Shown here in pieces: positions 39,436-52,850 of a stretch of 64,000 nt of DNA; within the stretch, counting starts at the first letter, position 1, and each line of letters opens with the position of its first letter. This DNA comes from Druceiella hillmani. Taxonomy: Eukaryota; Arthropoda; Insecta; Lepidoptera; Hepialidae. Made by a program: the position numbers and the translations under genes. Below the pieces are notes generated by a model. It was not told the origin of the DNA. It made no database searches and was given only the letters and a program-made list of their open reading frames with translations. The DNA lies in contig JAYKKI010000134.1 in NCBI GenBank assembly GCA_039881145.1, forward strand, positions 1,832,001 to 1,896,000, in the 5' to 3' direction.

Positions 39436-39770
39436 TTAGGGTTCCGTAGCCAATTGGCAAAAACGGAGCCCTTATAATTTCATTCTGTTCGTCTGTGCGT
39501 TTGTCGGTCTGTATATCACAGTCATTTAATTCAAAAACTATTGTCATTATATAGATGAAATTTGGATCACAGGTGTCTTATATGAACCGCTATACAATGA
39601 AATAATGGAATTATAAAAAAATAAGAGAAACTGTAGTATTAGTATAGTAATTATAAAAAAATAAGAGAAACTCTACATACGTTAGTGAGGGATGAACATA
39701 TAAGTCCAATGTATATAGACCTGTGAGGTATCATTAGATAGGTCTTAAATATGGTTCGAAAATATAATAT
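39436..39770. repeat. Lepidopteran interspersed repeat, 5'-type end plus interior
   Basis: The ttttagggttccgtagccaa start, cggagcccttataatttcat and cgtctgtgcgtttgtcggtc are near-consensus for this family. The interior reaches gaggtatcattagatagg at about 39725. It contains a 24-bp direct repeat (39609-39632 and 39649-39672) that looks like a local duplication. The opposite terminus was not identified. Confidence 0.65.
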
Positions 39771-41773
39771 TGTATGTTTACTTTTAATAAATAATAATTT
39801 TTTTATTTAAATCAATGATTGGTGAGATATGCGCTTCTGAAGTCTTAAAAATCCCCGTCTGTATTTTCATTACCCTATTTATTTTAATTTTTACATTTCA
39901 AACTAATTACTCATTTCCAATTACAAAATTCGATTTTTTCACAAGAAAATTTTATCTCATTTTACTACCATTTTTTCCCTTTTCTAAAAAAAATGTATGA
40001 TTTGATGCGAAAAAAAGATGGAATTTTTTTTTTTTTTTCAAAATACAATTTAAATAAGATACAATCCGCTATGAGTACTGCCTCACTATCTAGATGTGGA
40101 TGCTACAGTTTCTCTTTTATAAATTGAATAGCGTTTACATAAAAAATCTATTGAGTCAATGTATTAAATATACGTGTGTTAACCATATAATTTATTAATT
40201 ATATAAGAATTCAAAAGACATGTTTTATGTAAAAGTGTCAGTGAATTTCAATTTCGTCCCCAATTCAAAATGACAAATGTAAAATGAGTAAATACCCGAA
40301 GAATATTATCATCGTGGTTTGTGTTGAATTTTTAAGTGAAATTAATGGAATGTGGGAATATTTTAATTCAGTTATGTTTTAATTAATAAGATATCATATT
40401 TGACTCTCTTAGAACAGAATGTCCCAGGCATTCTGTTGCATTCTGTGTACGAAATTTAATAAAATTGTATGGAATAACTTTATTATAATTGCACAGATAT
40501 AAATAGGTAAATGAAATAATATAAACTAAAATTACATGGTAAATAAAATCATTTTATATATTAAGACAGTTTAATTTTTAAACAGCGAAAATATTTTATC
40601 AGATTTTATATAAAATAAATATTCCTTATATAATATAAATAAGGTTTCAATTTTTTTATCTAAATAGGGAACTATATAGGTAGACTATTATAGGTATTTA
40701 TACATACATTCATTTTCATCTTCACTGATGTACGAGTAGATGACTATCATACATCTTTTTTATTCTGCATTTACTTAGAATAGTAATGTCAGAGAATTGA
40801 TAATAAAATATTAACAAAATGTATAATAAAAATTCGCCCTAAAAGAAAGTAAAAAAATATGTTCAAAAAAAATATGTTCTAAAATATTGATTAAAATTCT
40901 AGAAAATATAAGGTACAAACAATATAGAAATAATTTTGTATGAACGTTTAAACATTCAAATATTTTATTAAGTTGATCTGAAAATTAAATTGAAACAACA
41001 ACCTTCAAAGTCTGTAATTAAATATAGTAAGACTGTACTTAAATATCTACTGATTAGTATCTCCACATAGTGTAGTAAATTTTTTTTGAAAATTAATAGC
41101 ATTTTATTTTAAATAAATGCTTTCGAAAATCATCATCTAAATTAGAAAAACAGGTAAATAGGTACAAAAATATTATCTACTGATTTCTTTGGACCGCTCG
41201 TATAGATAGATACCTTACTAAATTATAAAAATGTACCAAGAAAGTCGTAATCTATACCACAGTTACAACAAAGTTAAGATACTTAAATGTAGGTTAATTA
41301 CTTAAACATAAATGTCCGCGATATTCTAACAAAAACAACAGTTTAAGATGCGCAGATTTAGGTGAACGTTGAAGTCGGAAGATCCCAAATAATCCCGACT
41401 CGGTATTGAAAGCCGCAACTCAAAGTGGGGGCGGATTTAAGTTAAGTCAAGTTGAAAACGGTTCCACAAAATCAGAGCTTTTAAGGAAAATCAAATAAAA
41501 TGTAAGGCATCGCCTAGTGCCTACTAATTGACGTCGGTTAAAGTATTTAGATGGTTAATTTCGTAATTGAGATGTATTTGTTTAACGATTTTCGTTGAAG
41601 GAAGTTTCGTTTTAATTTTCTTCAAGTTTATATTTAAAGCCGTTGTTACTTCTATACTGTTTCTTTTTTGTATTTTCTTTTAGAGTTTCTCTTCTGATTA
41701 GGTAGTGGCAAAAATATGTTTATGACCACTTTACACGCCTAGCATATACGTCGAAGTGTTATTGATTTTTATG

Positions 41774-41853
41774 TCATCCATCTGTAGTAATGTAGTATAT
41801 TATATATCATTCATCTATAGTAATGTAGTATATTATATATCATCCATCTGTAG
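41774..41853. repeat. 33-bp tandem repeat, 2.4 units
   Basis: Units begin at 41774, 41807 and 41840 (tcatccatctgtagtaatgt and so on), with two differences between units 1 and 2. Because 33 is a multiple of 3, one frame reads an 11-residue repeat (SICSNVVYYIS). This is a by-product and not evidence of a gene. Confidence 0.85.
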
Positions 41854-42639
41854 TCGCAGTGACAAACTTATATACCAAACTGTGGTAGTCACTTCAATCA
41901 TTATACTATATTATTATTTTTCGGACACTGCTATTTAATACATGATATCAAGATAAACGAAATTTGTGTTCATAATCTCTACATTTAAAATTGGGAATGA
42001 ATATATTTAACTATATTTATCTTTTTTAGTATATTTTAAAAAAGTCTAAAATATTTGCGAAGGAATTGCAAAAAATTCCTGTTTCCTCCCCGTACTATTC
42101 GTGTTTACATTTTATATTTCAAAATCATACAACCAAAAGGATATGAATTGAAAAGAAATTAAAAACTAATCTGGTACAATGCAAATAAAAATTCGAATAT
42201 ACAACAAGATGTTACGTTTATTTTAGCTAAATTAATCTTATAAAAGCAATTCGATTTTTTGATAAGATAAAAACTATCAAACATGCAATAACAAAGCAAA
42301 AATTATATTAAATGTACCATGAAATTTGTAGGTTCCATTTAAATAATTGTGTTGCTAAACCTGCGTTAATTATTTCATATATTTATTGAAAACAAACAGG
42401 CTCCTGTTTCCGACCGCTTAATTTTTATGTTCAAATAATTATGATTACAAAAAATTATCTATGCAAGTATATTTCTCTGATTCAAGGCAATACCCCCTTT
42501 CCCCCGATACAATATCCATCCAAAGTCTACATCAAATCCTTACAACCATCAAATATCCTCCCATTTATTCATCCCTTATTTGACAATCCACTGATGTGAA
42601 ATAATAACAATATAATAAAGCTTCCACTTATCCCGACTC

Positions 42640-42900
42640 AATCAGCATCCATGACAATCATCTTTCAGACAACTAATGAACTGGTTTCGAGCCCTGCAAC
42701 AACTGTCGCGGTATGCGGAACTGAGTAAATGAATGCTTAATCAAATATTTATGAATCGGGTCATGAATCAAAGGGAACTATTGCGGGCCAACGTCAAGAG
42801 AATGATAAATGTCTTGACGACGTCAAACGACGAACGGCTGAGGGACAAGGAGGATGCTGGCCGCGATGGGCTCGTATATTGTACGGTCTAAGTTGGTTAC
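42640..42900. other. GC-richer island, candidate conserved non-coding element
   Basis: Includes gccctgcaacaactgtcgcg, cgacgtcaaacgacgaacgg and gatgctggccgcgatgggct. No recognisable frame. Confidence 0.25.
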
Positions 42901-43991
42901 GTCTTATGAATATAGTGTTATTTATTACAGATTAATAAAGGTTACGTTTCTATAGAACACTTTGTTAACTTATATTTTGTCGTATTATAATATTTTTCAA
43001 TGAGTATTCTATCCTTATCACATTTTTATTTAATATTTTTTTACATGCTCGTTTCACATAAGTCATAATACTAATAATTAATAGTTTATAAACTGTTACA
43101 ACCAAATTGATGACAAATGGAGGCTGAACCCAATTAAAAAAAAATGAAATAATTATTACTCTTTTGATATATATTGCAACACTAGCTTTCCAGGGATGGT
43201 AAACGATGAATTTTGCGATTAAAATTGATAAGAATTTATATCAAATATTGGGAAGATTAGACACATTTATTACAAATTTAAAAGTAAATTTATAAATTAA
43301 AATAAAAGATTAATTGTATTAAGTTCGGAGATGTATCACTACTGACACTGATAATTCTTATGCTTTCTTATCTACGGTTTGAACGTGTCTGTACATTTAT
43401 ATCAAATAATAAAATAAAATATTATAATTTATTTTTATTCCACTTTCTAAAAGCTCAATTGAACACGTTGCACTTTATTTTGCTATCACGTAACAAGCTT
43501 TTGAGTAAGTACGATATTTATTACTTTATCAGAATAAGTTTATTTCTTTGAAAAGTTTAGAATCCCCCGTTATTGTATATACTCCGCTCATCTCACTTAT
43601 GCCTTTGCAATTTACCGTTCATCTGTTTAAATTCTTAGGCAATGTGGGTATCGCTGCTAGTTATTTATTGTTAATGAAATTTAGTACCAATTTAAGAAAT
43701 ATTTTAGCAACATTCTACTCATTTTTCATACTCAGGTTTATAAGTACATAAGACAAAACATATCGAGGAAACGCAGTTTCCAGATTCTAGCTTTTCGAAA
43801 TATTTGTTGGTCAAACTTATACGTATTGCCTTATCCACGTCTCAATTTTTGAAGTCTACCTCATCTTTATACATTTTTTCAATCCCATAATATTTTTTCC
43901 AAATTCTGTATATTTTTGACTCGGATATTTTATATAATTTCTCAGTGAACCTATGTTGATTTCAATTTACCATCGTCAAGATTGTACATCC

Positions 43992-44127
<136 letters not shown>

Positions 44128-45129
44128 ATTGGTGACGTGTGTGCGTGCGTGCGTGTATGTTTGTATATATCCGTATATATTATGCACCCTGAAACATACC
44201 TTAGGGATAGTTAAGAGGCAACTTCTAGATGGATAGCCTTACATAATGATTGTAAAGCATTAAATAATATATTTTTATAAAAGAAAATAATATATACTTC
44301 CTGTACTCGATCCTTTACGTTCTAAACGAGCTCACTTTTTGTAAATATTTTAATCAAACTCAAAAACAAGGTGCTTTTCAAAGGGTGGTTCCACATAAAT
44401 TCAACCTGTTTGTTAACAAACTAAACATAGCACCAGTTTGACCGGGGTCTGATGATTATATGTGGCTTATGCAGATAGTACTCTTCGACGTATGACAGTA
44501 CGTCACTCGTAACTAAAGTATTTTTAAGTATATAAAATCAAGCGTAGCAAATAGAGGCAGTGAATATGATTACGGTTTTTGGTATTTAGGAAGCAAAACG
44601 TTAAAGTTTTATTTATGAAAATCTACATTAACGCTGCTCAGCATTCTCTTTTGAAATATGCTCTGAATTTCTTTTCGTTTTTCGTTTCAAGAACCAATTT
44701 AAGGACGTTTTTAGTAAAAATAAGTCCCTAGAAATTAAAACTAGAAAATAAATTAAACTAAAAAAAAGGATTCTAATAATATAAAAAATAATTATTATTT
44801 TCTCTAATTAAGTACATAAAGTAACAAAAAATTATACCGACATCTATTAAAAACTTACAATTAATCTTTATTTTGGTGTGAGTAACAAGTCTTAATAAAG
44901 ATTAGCATGTGCTTTATTGAAATCCAACTTATTTTTTTGATTTGTTCTCTTGTTTTTGACTTTCTTTTAGACTTAGTACTGCCTTCAAAGATATGTACAC
45001 ATACACACTTCTATGTACACATACACACATTCACATTTATATCAGTATGACTGTCTATCTACATGGCCCGATATATTAAAGCCATCTTGGGGGGTATATT
45101 AAATCTAATACAATTTTAATGAGATGTGA

Positions 45130-45250
45130 ATCAACCTATATTTCGCGCGGTTAGGGGCCTGTAGTTGTACGTAGGCGGATTAATAACAAGGGCGGGGTCT
45201 CAGATAATTTTCCCTTGAGAGGTTCGCGGACTCATTTATTATAGACATGA
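45130..45250. other. GC-richer island
   Basis: cgcgcggttaggggcctgta and acaagggcggggtctcag. Short, no coding signal. Confidence 0.2.
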
Positions 45251-45409
45251 CCTTCATAGGAACACGTAAATCCGATTTCACACTAAGGCATTTTTGGACG
45301 CATTACTAAACCGGATTATATTCAATATTTATAATTCAGTAATGACGAAAATAAATGTAATATTCACAATGAATGAAACGCTAGAGAGCAAATATATTAG
45401 GAAAAAATG

Positions 45410-45410
<1 letters not shown>

Positions 45411-45444
<34 letters not shown>
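45411..45444. repeat. (TA)n microsatellite
   Basis: Uninterrupted TA run of about 33 bp. Confidence 0.9.
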
Positions 45445-45447
<3 letters not shown>

Positions 45448-45721
45448 GAAAAGAAAGATTACATACAGTTGACTTGATATTAAGAATCCTAGTAATAGAC
45501 TGTTCTCAATTTTCAGCCATAGCATGACCTACTTTCAACACACAATTTTTTTTAAATAAGTTTTCACAGCAATCGTATGTCCTGCGAAAGATACGCTGTA
45601 TATAAAGGTAATTAGTCTATATAAAGGTAATTAGTATTTTAACATACATACACAGGAAAAGCTTTACAACAAGACAATTAAAAAAATAATGGCAATATAT
45701 GCATTCTAGTGTATTTTATTG

Positions 45722-45893
45722 TTGAATATATTTGGCGTTAATTTTGTAGAAATTCATTATTTACAATTAAATGAAACTACGTGATGTAGTATTATTTCTA
45801 CTTTCTTTAACCACATGTGTTCTTTAACCACAGTGGTTAAAGAAATTAAAGAAAGTAGAAATAATACTACATCACGTAGTTGTATTTTATTGT
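45722..45893. mobile_element. Fold-back MITE, copy 2 (right outer end missing)
   Basis: It starts ttgaatatatttggcgttaa. The inner arm actacgtgatgtagtattat and ttctactttcttta is inverted as taaagaaagtagaaataata and ctacatcacgtagt. The core is a small palindrome around ttctttaaccacagtggtta. The right arm stops before the outer 45 bp seen at the left. No coding capacity. Confidence 0.75.
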
Positions 45894-46909
45894 ATAAATG
45901 TACGGAATATGGTAGTTCTTATCAAATAACGTAGAGTTAAAAAAATGTAAACTGAATTTAAAACAATAAATCGAAACCCTAAATTTCGCAAGTAATAAAA
46001 TCATTAATCTTTATAGACAGATACATTAAAAAGGTATATGGAGAACTTGATAACCTTAATTCGAAATTTTTCCCGTTTACTTGAACTGAATTAACTGTGC
46101 AAAAGTGAAATTAACGCAGTTCGGTGATGAAAACGACCAAACACTCAAAACTTACGTTATGTAACACAATTATGTCAATGTAGATAAGTAAGCCGAATGA
46201 AGTTTTCTTACTACGGAGCAACAACACAGATGTAAAGTTATTAAGTTTGTATCTCATCTGCGCACAAGAAATGAGTCCGCTAATTAAAATATTTAATTAT
46301 TTTGGATATAAACCGCAACATCATTTTATTGGGCTAAATTGAATTTAATATAAAATATCATGAAATGATGTTTCAAGGCATTGAAGTTCCTAAATCGGAA
46401 AAATACTTCAGGTTCCTAATTATTGCAATTAAGCGTGTCATAAATTGGTTAGTTTTCAAATTATAAAATGTAAAGAATCGCTATAAAAGCAGCCCCATTT
46501 ATTTAAGCAAAATTTCAGTCATAGAAATATAAAATAATAATCAAGTATACATATTAAAATATTCATAAATAAACTGTTCAATTACCAGTGCATAAATTTT
46601 TTAAAAATATTTCAAATACGCGGTCAAAAAACAAATCCAATTTCACTTGAAAAGATCTATGCAGTAACAGCCGAAATCTATGGTATGCACGACGAAAAAT
46701 CGTCTTCATTTTGTATGTATGAGAAGATACTATTTTGATGTTTTGTTACACGCAAAGTGAGATTCTCACTTAAAACTTTTACTTCTAAAAAATCCTATCC
46801 ATGGGCCTTGAACAGTAGAAATTTAAATATTGTATGACAGGCGGACAAAAATTTATACCGACATCTAAGAAAGCCTTATTTAATTACGAAACCCTTAATT
46901 AAGTACGAG

Positions 46910-46910
<1 letters not shown>

Positions 46911-46961
<51 letters not shown>
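46911..46961. repeat. (TA)n microsatellite
   Basis: Uninterrupted TA run of about 51 bp. Confidence 0.9.
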
Positions 46962-46966
<5 letters not shown>

Positions 46967-47246
46967 CCAATAGCGTGCCGAGTTCCAATGTATTACTAAA
47001 TATTTAAATATAATTAATTATACATATCCAAAAGTTATTAAAATATGTGTTCTGGTAAATAACTAGGAATAACTGAACAACAATTAAAAGGTTAAAAAGG
47101 TAAGAAGACTCAAATTTTATTATTATAACTAACAGTATAATGCTACACATTTATGTCACAGGTCTGTAATCGACAAGAGGAAAAACTAAAACCTGGCTGC
47201 TGAAAAAAATAACAGAAAACATGAAATACATGTGTACACAGATTGT

Positions 47247-47690
47247 GAAGTTCATAACGTTATATACCCTAGGACACTCTCTGGACCATAACACATCTAA
47301 TGACTCCTCATTTGTTGAAATTACTGTAGTAGTTTAGTGTGTGTGAGGAAAAAACTTACTCAAATACATACACAGCCTATGAAATTCATAACGTTATATA
47401 CCCTAGGACGTTATATATCCTGGATCATAATGAATCTAATGACATCTCATTTGTTGAAATCACTTTAGTTTAGTCTGTACGAGGGAACAAACGTACTCAC
47501 ATACATACATAAATACATTCATAGCCTGTGAAATTTATAACGTTATAAACCATAGGATACTCTCTAGACGAAGGCGAGTCTAAGGACACATCATTTACTG
47601 AAATCACTTTAGTAGTTTAGTCTGCACGAGTAAACAAACTAACTCACATACATACATATATAGCCCGTGAAATTCATAGCCCTTCCTCTG
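47247..47690. repeat. Degenerate tandem array, unit about 134-149 bp, three full units
   Basis: Units start at 47247, 47381 and 47530, and a fourth begins at 47669 (gaaattcataacgttatata type heads). Each unit contains catttgttgaaat, tagtttagt and an 'actcacatacatacat' end. The four heads stay recognisable while the middles diverge. Confidence 0.8.
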
Positions 47691-48644
47691 TCGTAGTCGG
47701 GTAATAATTTAAATAACTTGAACCCAAAACAATTTTAATAATTCACCTTTTAATTATCTTCGTGTGGTCAACATTTTTACTTAATTTATAGAACTAGAAA
47801 ACGCGTGAATTTAAAATTAATTATAGTCGCAAAAACTTAAATTTAAAATATTCCTTTTTCTATTACCACCAGCAAGAAACGAAAAATAGTTTAACTATGA
47901 TTCAAATGTTAATTTATGTAAGCACAGAAGACGTAATCTAGAGAATTCGCGGTGAAGATTAACAACCAGATCAATTACCACTGTATTAAAGTTGTAAATT
48001 AAGATCTGACATTCCCTGTGCCATGAGTTTAAGACAAACACTGAATAATTTCTTGCAATGTTTGCATAATATGTTTAATGGTGCATTAATATTAAAATCT
48101 GATGATACGAACGTGAAAAGTTATTCGTACGCTCACCACATACTTTATAATGTCTTGATGAGTATCCCCATAAGTTACACGCTACCCATTTATTAAATGG
48201 TTACGTGATAATGTGGGACGCAGGTGAAATGCTGCAAGATAAAACGAAGAAGCTTCTTCATAGGTTTCCGCCGTCACATTACGCAGACCATTAGTCGGTT
48301 TAAGTATGATGCAAGGAGGCATTATGAGAAGTGGAAAGTTAGTAGATTTTGTAAATATATAATTTTAATAATTTTATTTTGATACACTTTACATTATAAA
48401 ATGTTGCTCAAAGCAATAACTTGAGTGGAGCAGTACTTATTCTGTTTTGGCATTTTTTCATTGACTTTTCTTAACCATTCATTACACTTTATTTTATAAC
48501 TTTCTTATGTAAACATTTTTCGTTAAAATATAATTTACAAATTTTTTGATGCAGATTTATACCCTTGTTTCTGTCTTAAATGCCAACAAGGTTACTACCT
48601 TCTTTTTTCATGTAATTAAAATTGTAAATTTTATTTAGAGGTAC

Positions 48645-48903
48645 ATGAAATCACGTGATGTAGTATTATTTCTATTTTAGTTGACTTCTTTCATTGTAAT
48701 GCAATTTCAAGCTTTCATTGTATGACAACATCTTCAGATGGGCAATTTGTTCTATTACAAATTGCCCACCTTGTCATACAACGAAACTTAGGTCGTGGTA
48801 AATAATTTAAATAAAATAGAAATAATACTAATGTTTCATTAGTTGCGAATAAAATTTAAGTGATAATTAATTTCTACAAAATTAACGTTAAATATATTTA
48901 ATA
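48645..48903. mobile_element. Fold-back MITE, copy 3 with nested palindromic core
   Basis: The left arm atcacgtgatgtagtattat then ttctatttta is inverted towards aaatagaaataatact and the end tttctacaaaattaacgtta. The core contains gggcaatttgt/acaaattgccc plus tgtatgacaa/ttgtcataca, giving a nested stem. Part of the core (the acctaagtttcgttgtatga strand) matches the reverse complement of the core of the copy at 63797. Confidence 0.65.
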
Positions 48904-49949
48904 ATTGAATTTTATATGACTAACCTTTCTGATTGAATAGGAAATTTTTTGCTCTTCCCCATTTTAAAAAAATATATATTTCAGTAAGTTTTTATAAATA
49001 ACAAACTCATAGAATAAATTAAATATTTAGTAAATAATAGAGATGTAATCTATTTAGCTTCTAATAGTAATTTTTAATACATGATATTGTCAATGTATGA
49101 TATTTAAAAAAATTATGTAAAATAAACGTCGCTTAAGTCGAAAGGTCAAGTAATGAAAATAGTGCTGATAAAAGCTTCAAATCGCCAAAAGTAAAAATTA
49201 TCAGAATTTCAATCAAATCGAATATGTAAATTAAATTAGCCTTATTGACATTATTAAACATAACTAGTCGATTCAGGTGAATTATATTACGTTTTTATAT
49301 AGTTTCACCTTTTTTACTTTATTGATATTTCAAAATATAATTCTACGTCTGTAACAATACTATAAAATATACTGGGATTTTCCATTAAGAATATTAGATT
49401 TATGATGAGAAAATGTGTCGTTTTATTTTCTCCTGTTATTTTGTCATGAAAATATTTTTTTATTATTTAAATTTACCATGGATCACTTGCAAAAATATTA
49501 TCTAACCTTTATAAAGGTTAGTAAGAATGTTATGCTAAAAATTTTACATGGATCACAGAATAGGACAAAGTTTGAAGCAAATATTTCTGAAATTTCTCTA
49601 AAGCTCTGCTTAAAATAAATAATATTAATGTAACAGCTTTTCAATTTAAAAGTAAATCTTATCTATGAAGATATTGAATTGAAAAGTAAACATGTTTTTT
49701 TTTGTTAAAACTGTCATTTCCGTCAAACATCTGGCACGATAACCAAATTCGGTTACAAATACAAGTAAGTTTCTTTTTATACTATAATAAAGAAACTATA
49801 GTTTCTATTTTGCCATAATTTATAATTAAATTTATAAGTGATGTCAATAAAAAAATATTTCTAGCCGCTGTGGAGATTATTTCAGACTGATGTAATTTTC
49901 ATGCTATAAATGAACTTTACAATAACATCTATTAAGTAACCTAACATTT

Positions 49950-50330
49950 CCTTCTTCTTCTTCTTCAATGGCTTGACAGCCCAGGATGGGCCTCTGCCTT
50001 CCACAGAATCAAATCCCAAGCTCTCCTGTTCTTGGCCAAAATTATTCAGTTCGTTTCATTTAGGATTTTAAAGTTTTTTTCCAGGCAGTTTAGCCACCCA
50101 AGTTCAAGTCTTCCTCTTTTTTGGGAGCCCAATGGTCTGGCTGAAAAGATATTTTTTATTGTCCGACTATCATCCATTCTGCTCAAGTTAATTTTATTCT
50201 CTGAATTGTTATGTATTTGACCACATCCGGTTCTTTAAATAATTTGTAAAGTTCAGAGTTAATTCTGTTTCTCCAGATGTTGTTACATTTTAGACCACCA
50301 AAAATACTTCTTTAAATCTTTCTTTCAAAA
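49950..50330 (-). pseudogene. 3' end of a LINE endonuclease/reverse-transcriptase ORF, decayed
   Basis: On the minus strand two frames together recall the C-terminal tail of widespread insect non-LTR retrotransposon proteins. They give WRNRINSELYKLF, then PDVVKYITIQRIKLT, SRMDDSRTIKNIF, SARPLGSQKRGRLELGWLNC and AWDLILWKAEAHPGLSSH followed by a stop. These correspond to the family's W+R+N.EL..L, DVV..I...RL.WAGH..RM, RP.G.R.RGRPR.RW and HPG blocks. The RGRLELGW and HPGL blocks are the clearest. The coding end is followed directly by a short GAA repeat (cttcttcttcttcttc on the + strand at 49951), the usual tail for such elements. At least one frameshift and one internal stop are present. The reverse-transcriptase core is missing, so this is a 5'-truncated dead copy. 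Clade (RTE, Jockey or CR1) is not assigned. Confidence 0.75.
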
Positions 50331-51630
50331 ACAGAAATAGTATATTTAACTTTTTTGTCATTGTCACATTTTCTACTTACGTAATTTTATTATTTCAATT
50401 ATTTATTTATTATTCAAATGATAATCCCAGTAGATCGTGAAAGGTGTATTTCTGGTTTAATTCAAAAATAAAAAAAATAATCGAAATACTCCTCCAACTT
50501 TAAATTGCAACCTGTATCTACAAATTTGTATCTCAAAGCCCAAGGGGCCAATCAAATATGTATGGATTCAATTATCGCCCAAAAGTTTCTCAGTATCATA
50601 CTCTCAATAACATTTAGTGGACCGTGTTGTCCCGACTATACGTGACGCTCTATAATGTACGAACCGTTAGTAGCGGAGTCTCCTAAATTTGTTCCCTGAT
50701 GGGCGAAGCGTAATTTGTGGATTACATCATTTCGCTAAACATAATAAAGTTATGTACTAAGCAGTTATATACCTACATGGGTATAACGCGTTATTGACTC
50801 TCACAGTTTCACTTCGACGAATTTTGGCTGTTGGTCAGAAATATTCGAATTTATTTATAGATTTTTTATTTAGGTTCCTCTGATGATCAGAAAAATATTC
50901 AATTACAAAGCGTTACATGAATTATCTTACTACTTTATGGAATATAGATATGTTAAACAATCGCTCCTAAATGTTATTTCAATGCAGTTTGCTGTTTATT
51001 TTTTAACAATAACGTCGCCATTTATTTACGATGCAACAAATTAAATTGAGTTTATTAATGCCAATTAAATTAAAAACGAAAAATATATTTAGCGATTCGT
51101 TTGGTGTGTTATAAACAAGTTTTTCTTTGAGCTGCCATAAATATAACATTATAAACTTCATTCAAAATTATGTTGTAATTTTAGAGTAAATCAAGTAAAA
51201 ATAAAAAATTAAATATACTGGCAAACAGACGAAACTATCAAATAAGCTTAATACCTCATATTCTTCTAATCCTCAGAGTATTGCAATAGTAAAAATCCAC
51301 GGCGGTTTTAATAGTTTTCCTAAAGTTAGCTAAATGGACTGCAGACAAAATTTCAAAAAATTTAATATTGTGTTTTACTCTTAGATAACTTATTTATAGC
51401 CCATATAGTAATTTTTGTTAAAAATAATCCAAAATCAGAAAAAAAATGTTAATCGGAACACAAATGGTTCCGGCTACACATAGAAGTTTAAAAAAATTCT
51501 TGACTTTAAACGCAAATTAATGTTTTGAACTAATGTAAATATACCTCGTTTAAAGCGGATATATTTAAAAATATATATGCGCGGCTCTCGTTCCTGTATA
51601 ACATTATTGATCAATGTAATTAAAAAACAC

Positions 51631-51796
51631 GATCAAGTGCGTTGAAACTCCATATGAATTATTTACGAGCAAAATTTCATTTATATAAGCTTAGAACTGA
51701 AAAGTTTACAAAGATGTGACATACACAAATAGACAGACAGATGAACGTGATGGATATAAGTGTTCGATTTTTGCCATTTGGCTACGAAACGCTTAA
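51631..51796. repeat. Lepidopteran interspersed repeat, short copy with the interior deleted
   Basis: Both ends are visible only about 165 bp apart: gatcaagtgcgttgaaactc at 51631, then acagacagatgaacgtga, and tttttgccatttggctacga before aacgcttaaa at 51796. The right end is the best-preserved terminus of the family in this window. Confidence 0.65.
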
Positions 51797-52399
51797 AATA
51801 TAATCTAATTATATAACAATTTTAGAAATTTCCTGTGGTTTATATGTTTGCATATAACAGTTAAATTTGAACCTAGCTTGAACTCTTGGCATTGATCTTA
51901 AAATAAAATAAACATGCCATCTAGGTATCTTGTTCGTTCTCTTTACATGTGTAGTTAGCTAGCTAAAATATGGCGCTTTTTACATGTGCGAGTGTAAATA
52001 AGCTATAAATATTTTGTTTACGAATCTATTTATTTGAATGTAAATTTACTGTTATTCCTGGTATTCTTCGTCAGTCAAAAAGGCTCCTAAATAAAAATAG
52101 TTCCACGTGTTTCTACATCGGGCAATGAAATTTGACGTAGTACGTATTCTCTAAATTATACGTGATTCGGATGTATTTGTTGAAATAGCATATTAATTTT
52201 TAATTATATTCAGTACCCCTCTTTATTAGATTTCAGATTGAACCATAATAATTTCGGATTGAATATTTAACTCTTATTTACTTTTTTGATATCGTAGTAT
52301 ATAAAAATCTATTAAGTAAATACATCCACACGTGTATCAGTCCTGTATATCAATAAATGTCATATACCTCTTCAGCTGCATTTACTTGCATCTTCTTTT

Positions 52400-52850
52400 C
52401 TTAAAGTTGCGTAGCAAAATAGCAAAAACACAATGAACTTGGGAAATCTCATGGAAATGTTTTTTTTTATCATGGAATCCATTACGTGGAGCATCATTAG
52501 GGAGGTATTTTAAAATGGAATAAAAATTTATAGTAATATTTTTTGATACAGTATTTTTTTCGCCAGACTTGAATCTCCAAAACTGTTATCTAGTACACCC
52601 CCTCTCCTCCCATCTAACTTTTTTACACCGTATATTAAAGAGAAAAATTAGAATAACGGCATTCTATAATTATTTGAATATCAATTTATTTTAGTCAAGT
52701 TGCATTAAAAATTAAAGTATACTTTTACATAATCAAGTGATTTATTCTACCCCGTGGGACATGTAACCCCCCGTACTACATTCCTTCCCCCGTACTACCG
52801 TACTTGCGAAAAACAATGTTAATATTTGCGGTACGGTACAGTTTAATACA
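52400..52850. repeat. Possible lepidopteran interspersed repeat, heavily decayed
   Basis: ttaaagttgcgtagcaaaat followed by agcaaaaacacaatgaac resembles the 'tttagggttccgtagccaaatggc' terminus. Downstream, acaccccctctcctcccatc resembles the C-rich interior block. The match is weak. Confidence 0.35.

Noticed and set aside
41756..41938. Frame with an 11-residue repeat
   Set aside because: A 33-bp tandem DNA repeat explains it, and the flanks are not protein-like.
50032..50220. 62-codon + strand frame
   Set aside because: It is the antisense shadow of the LINE fragment on the minus strand.
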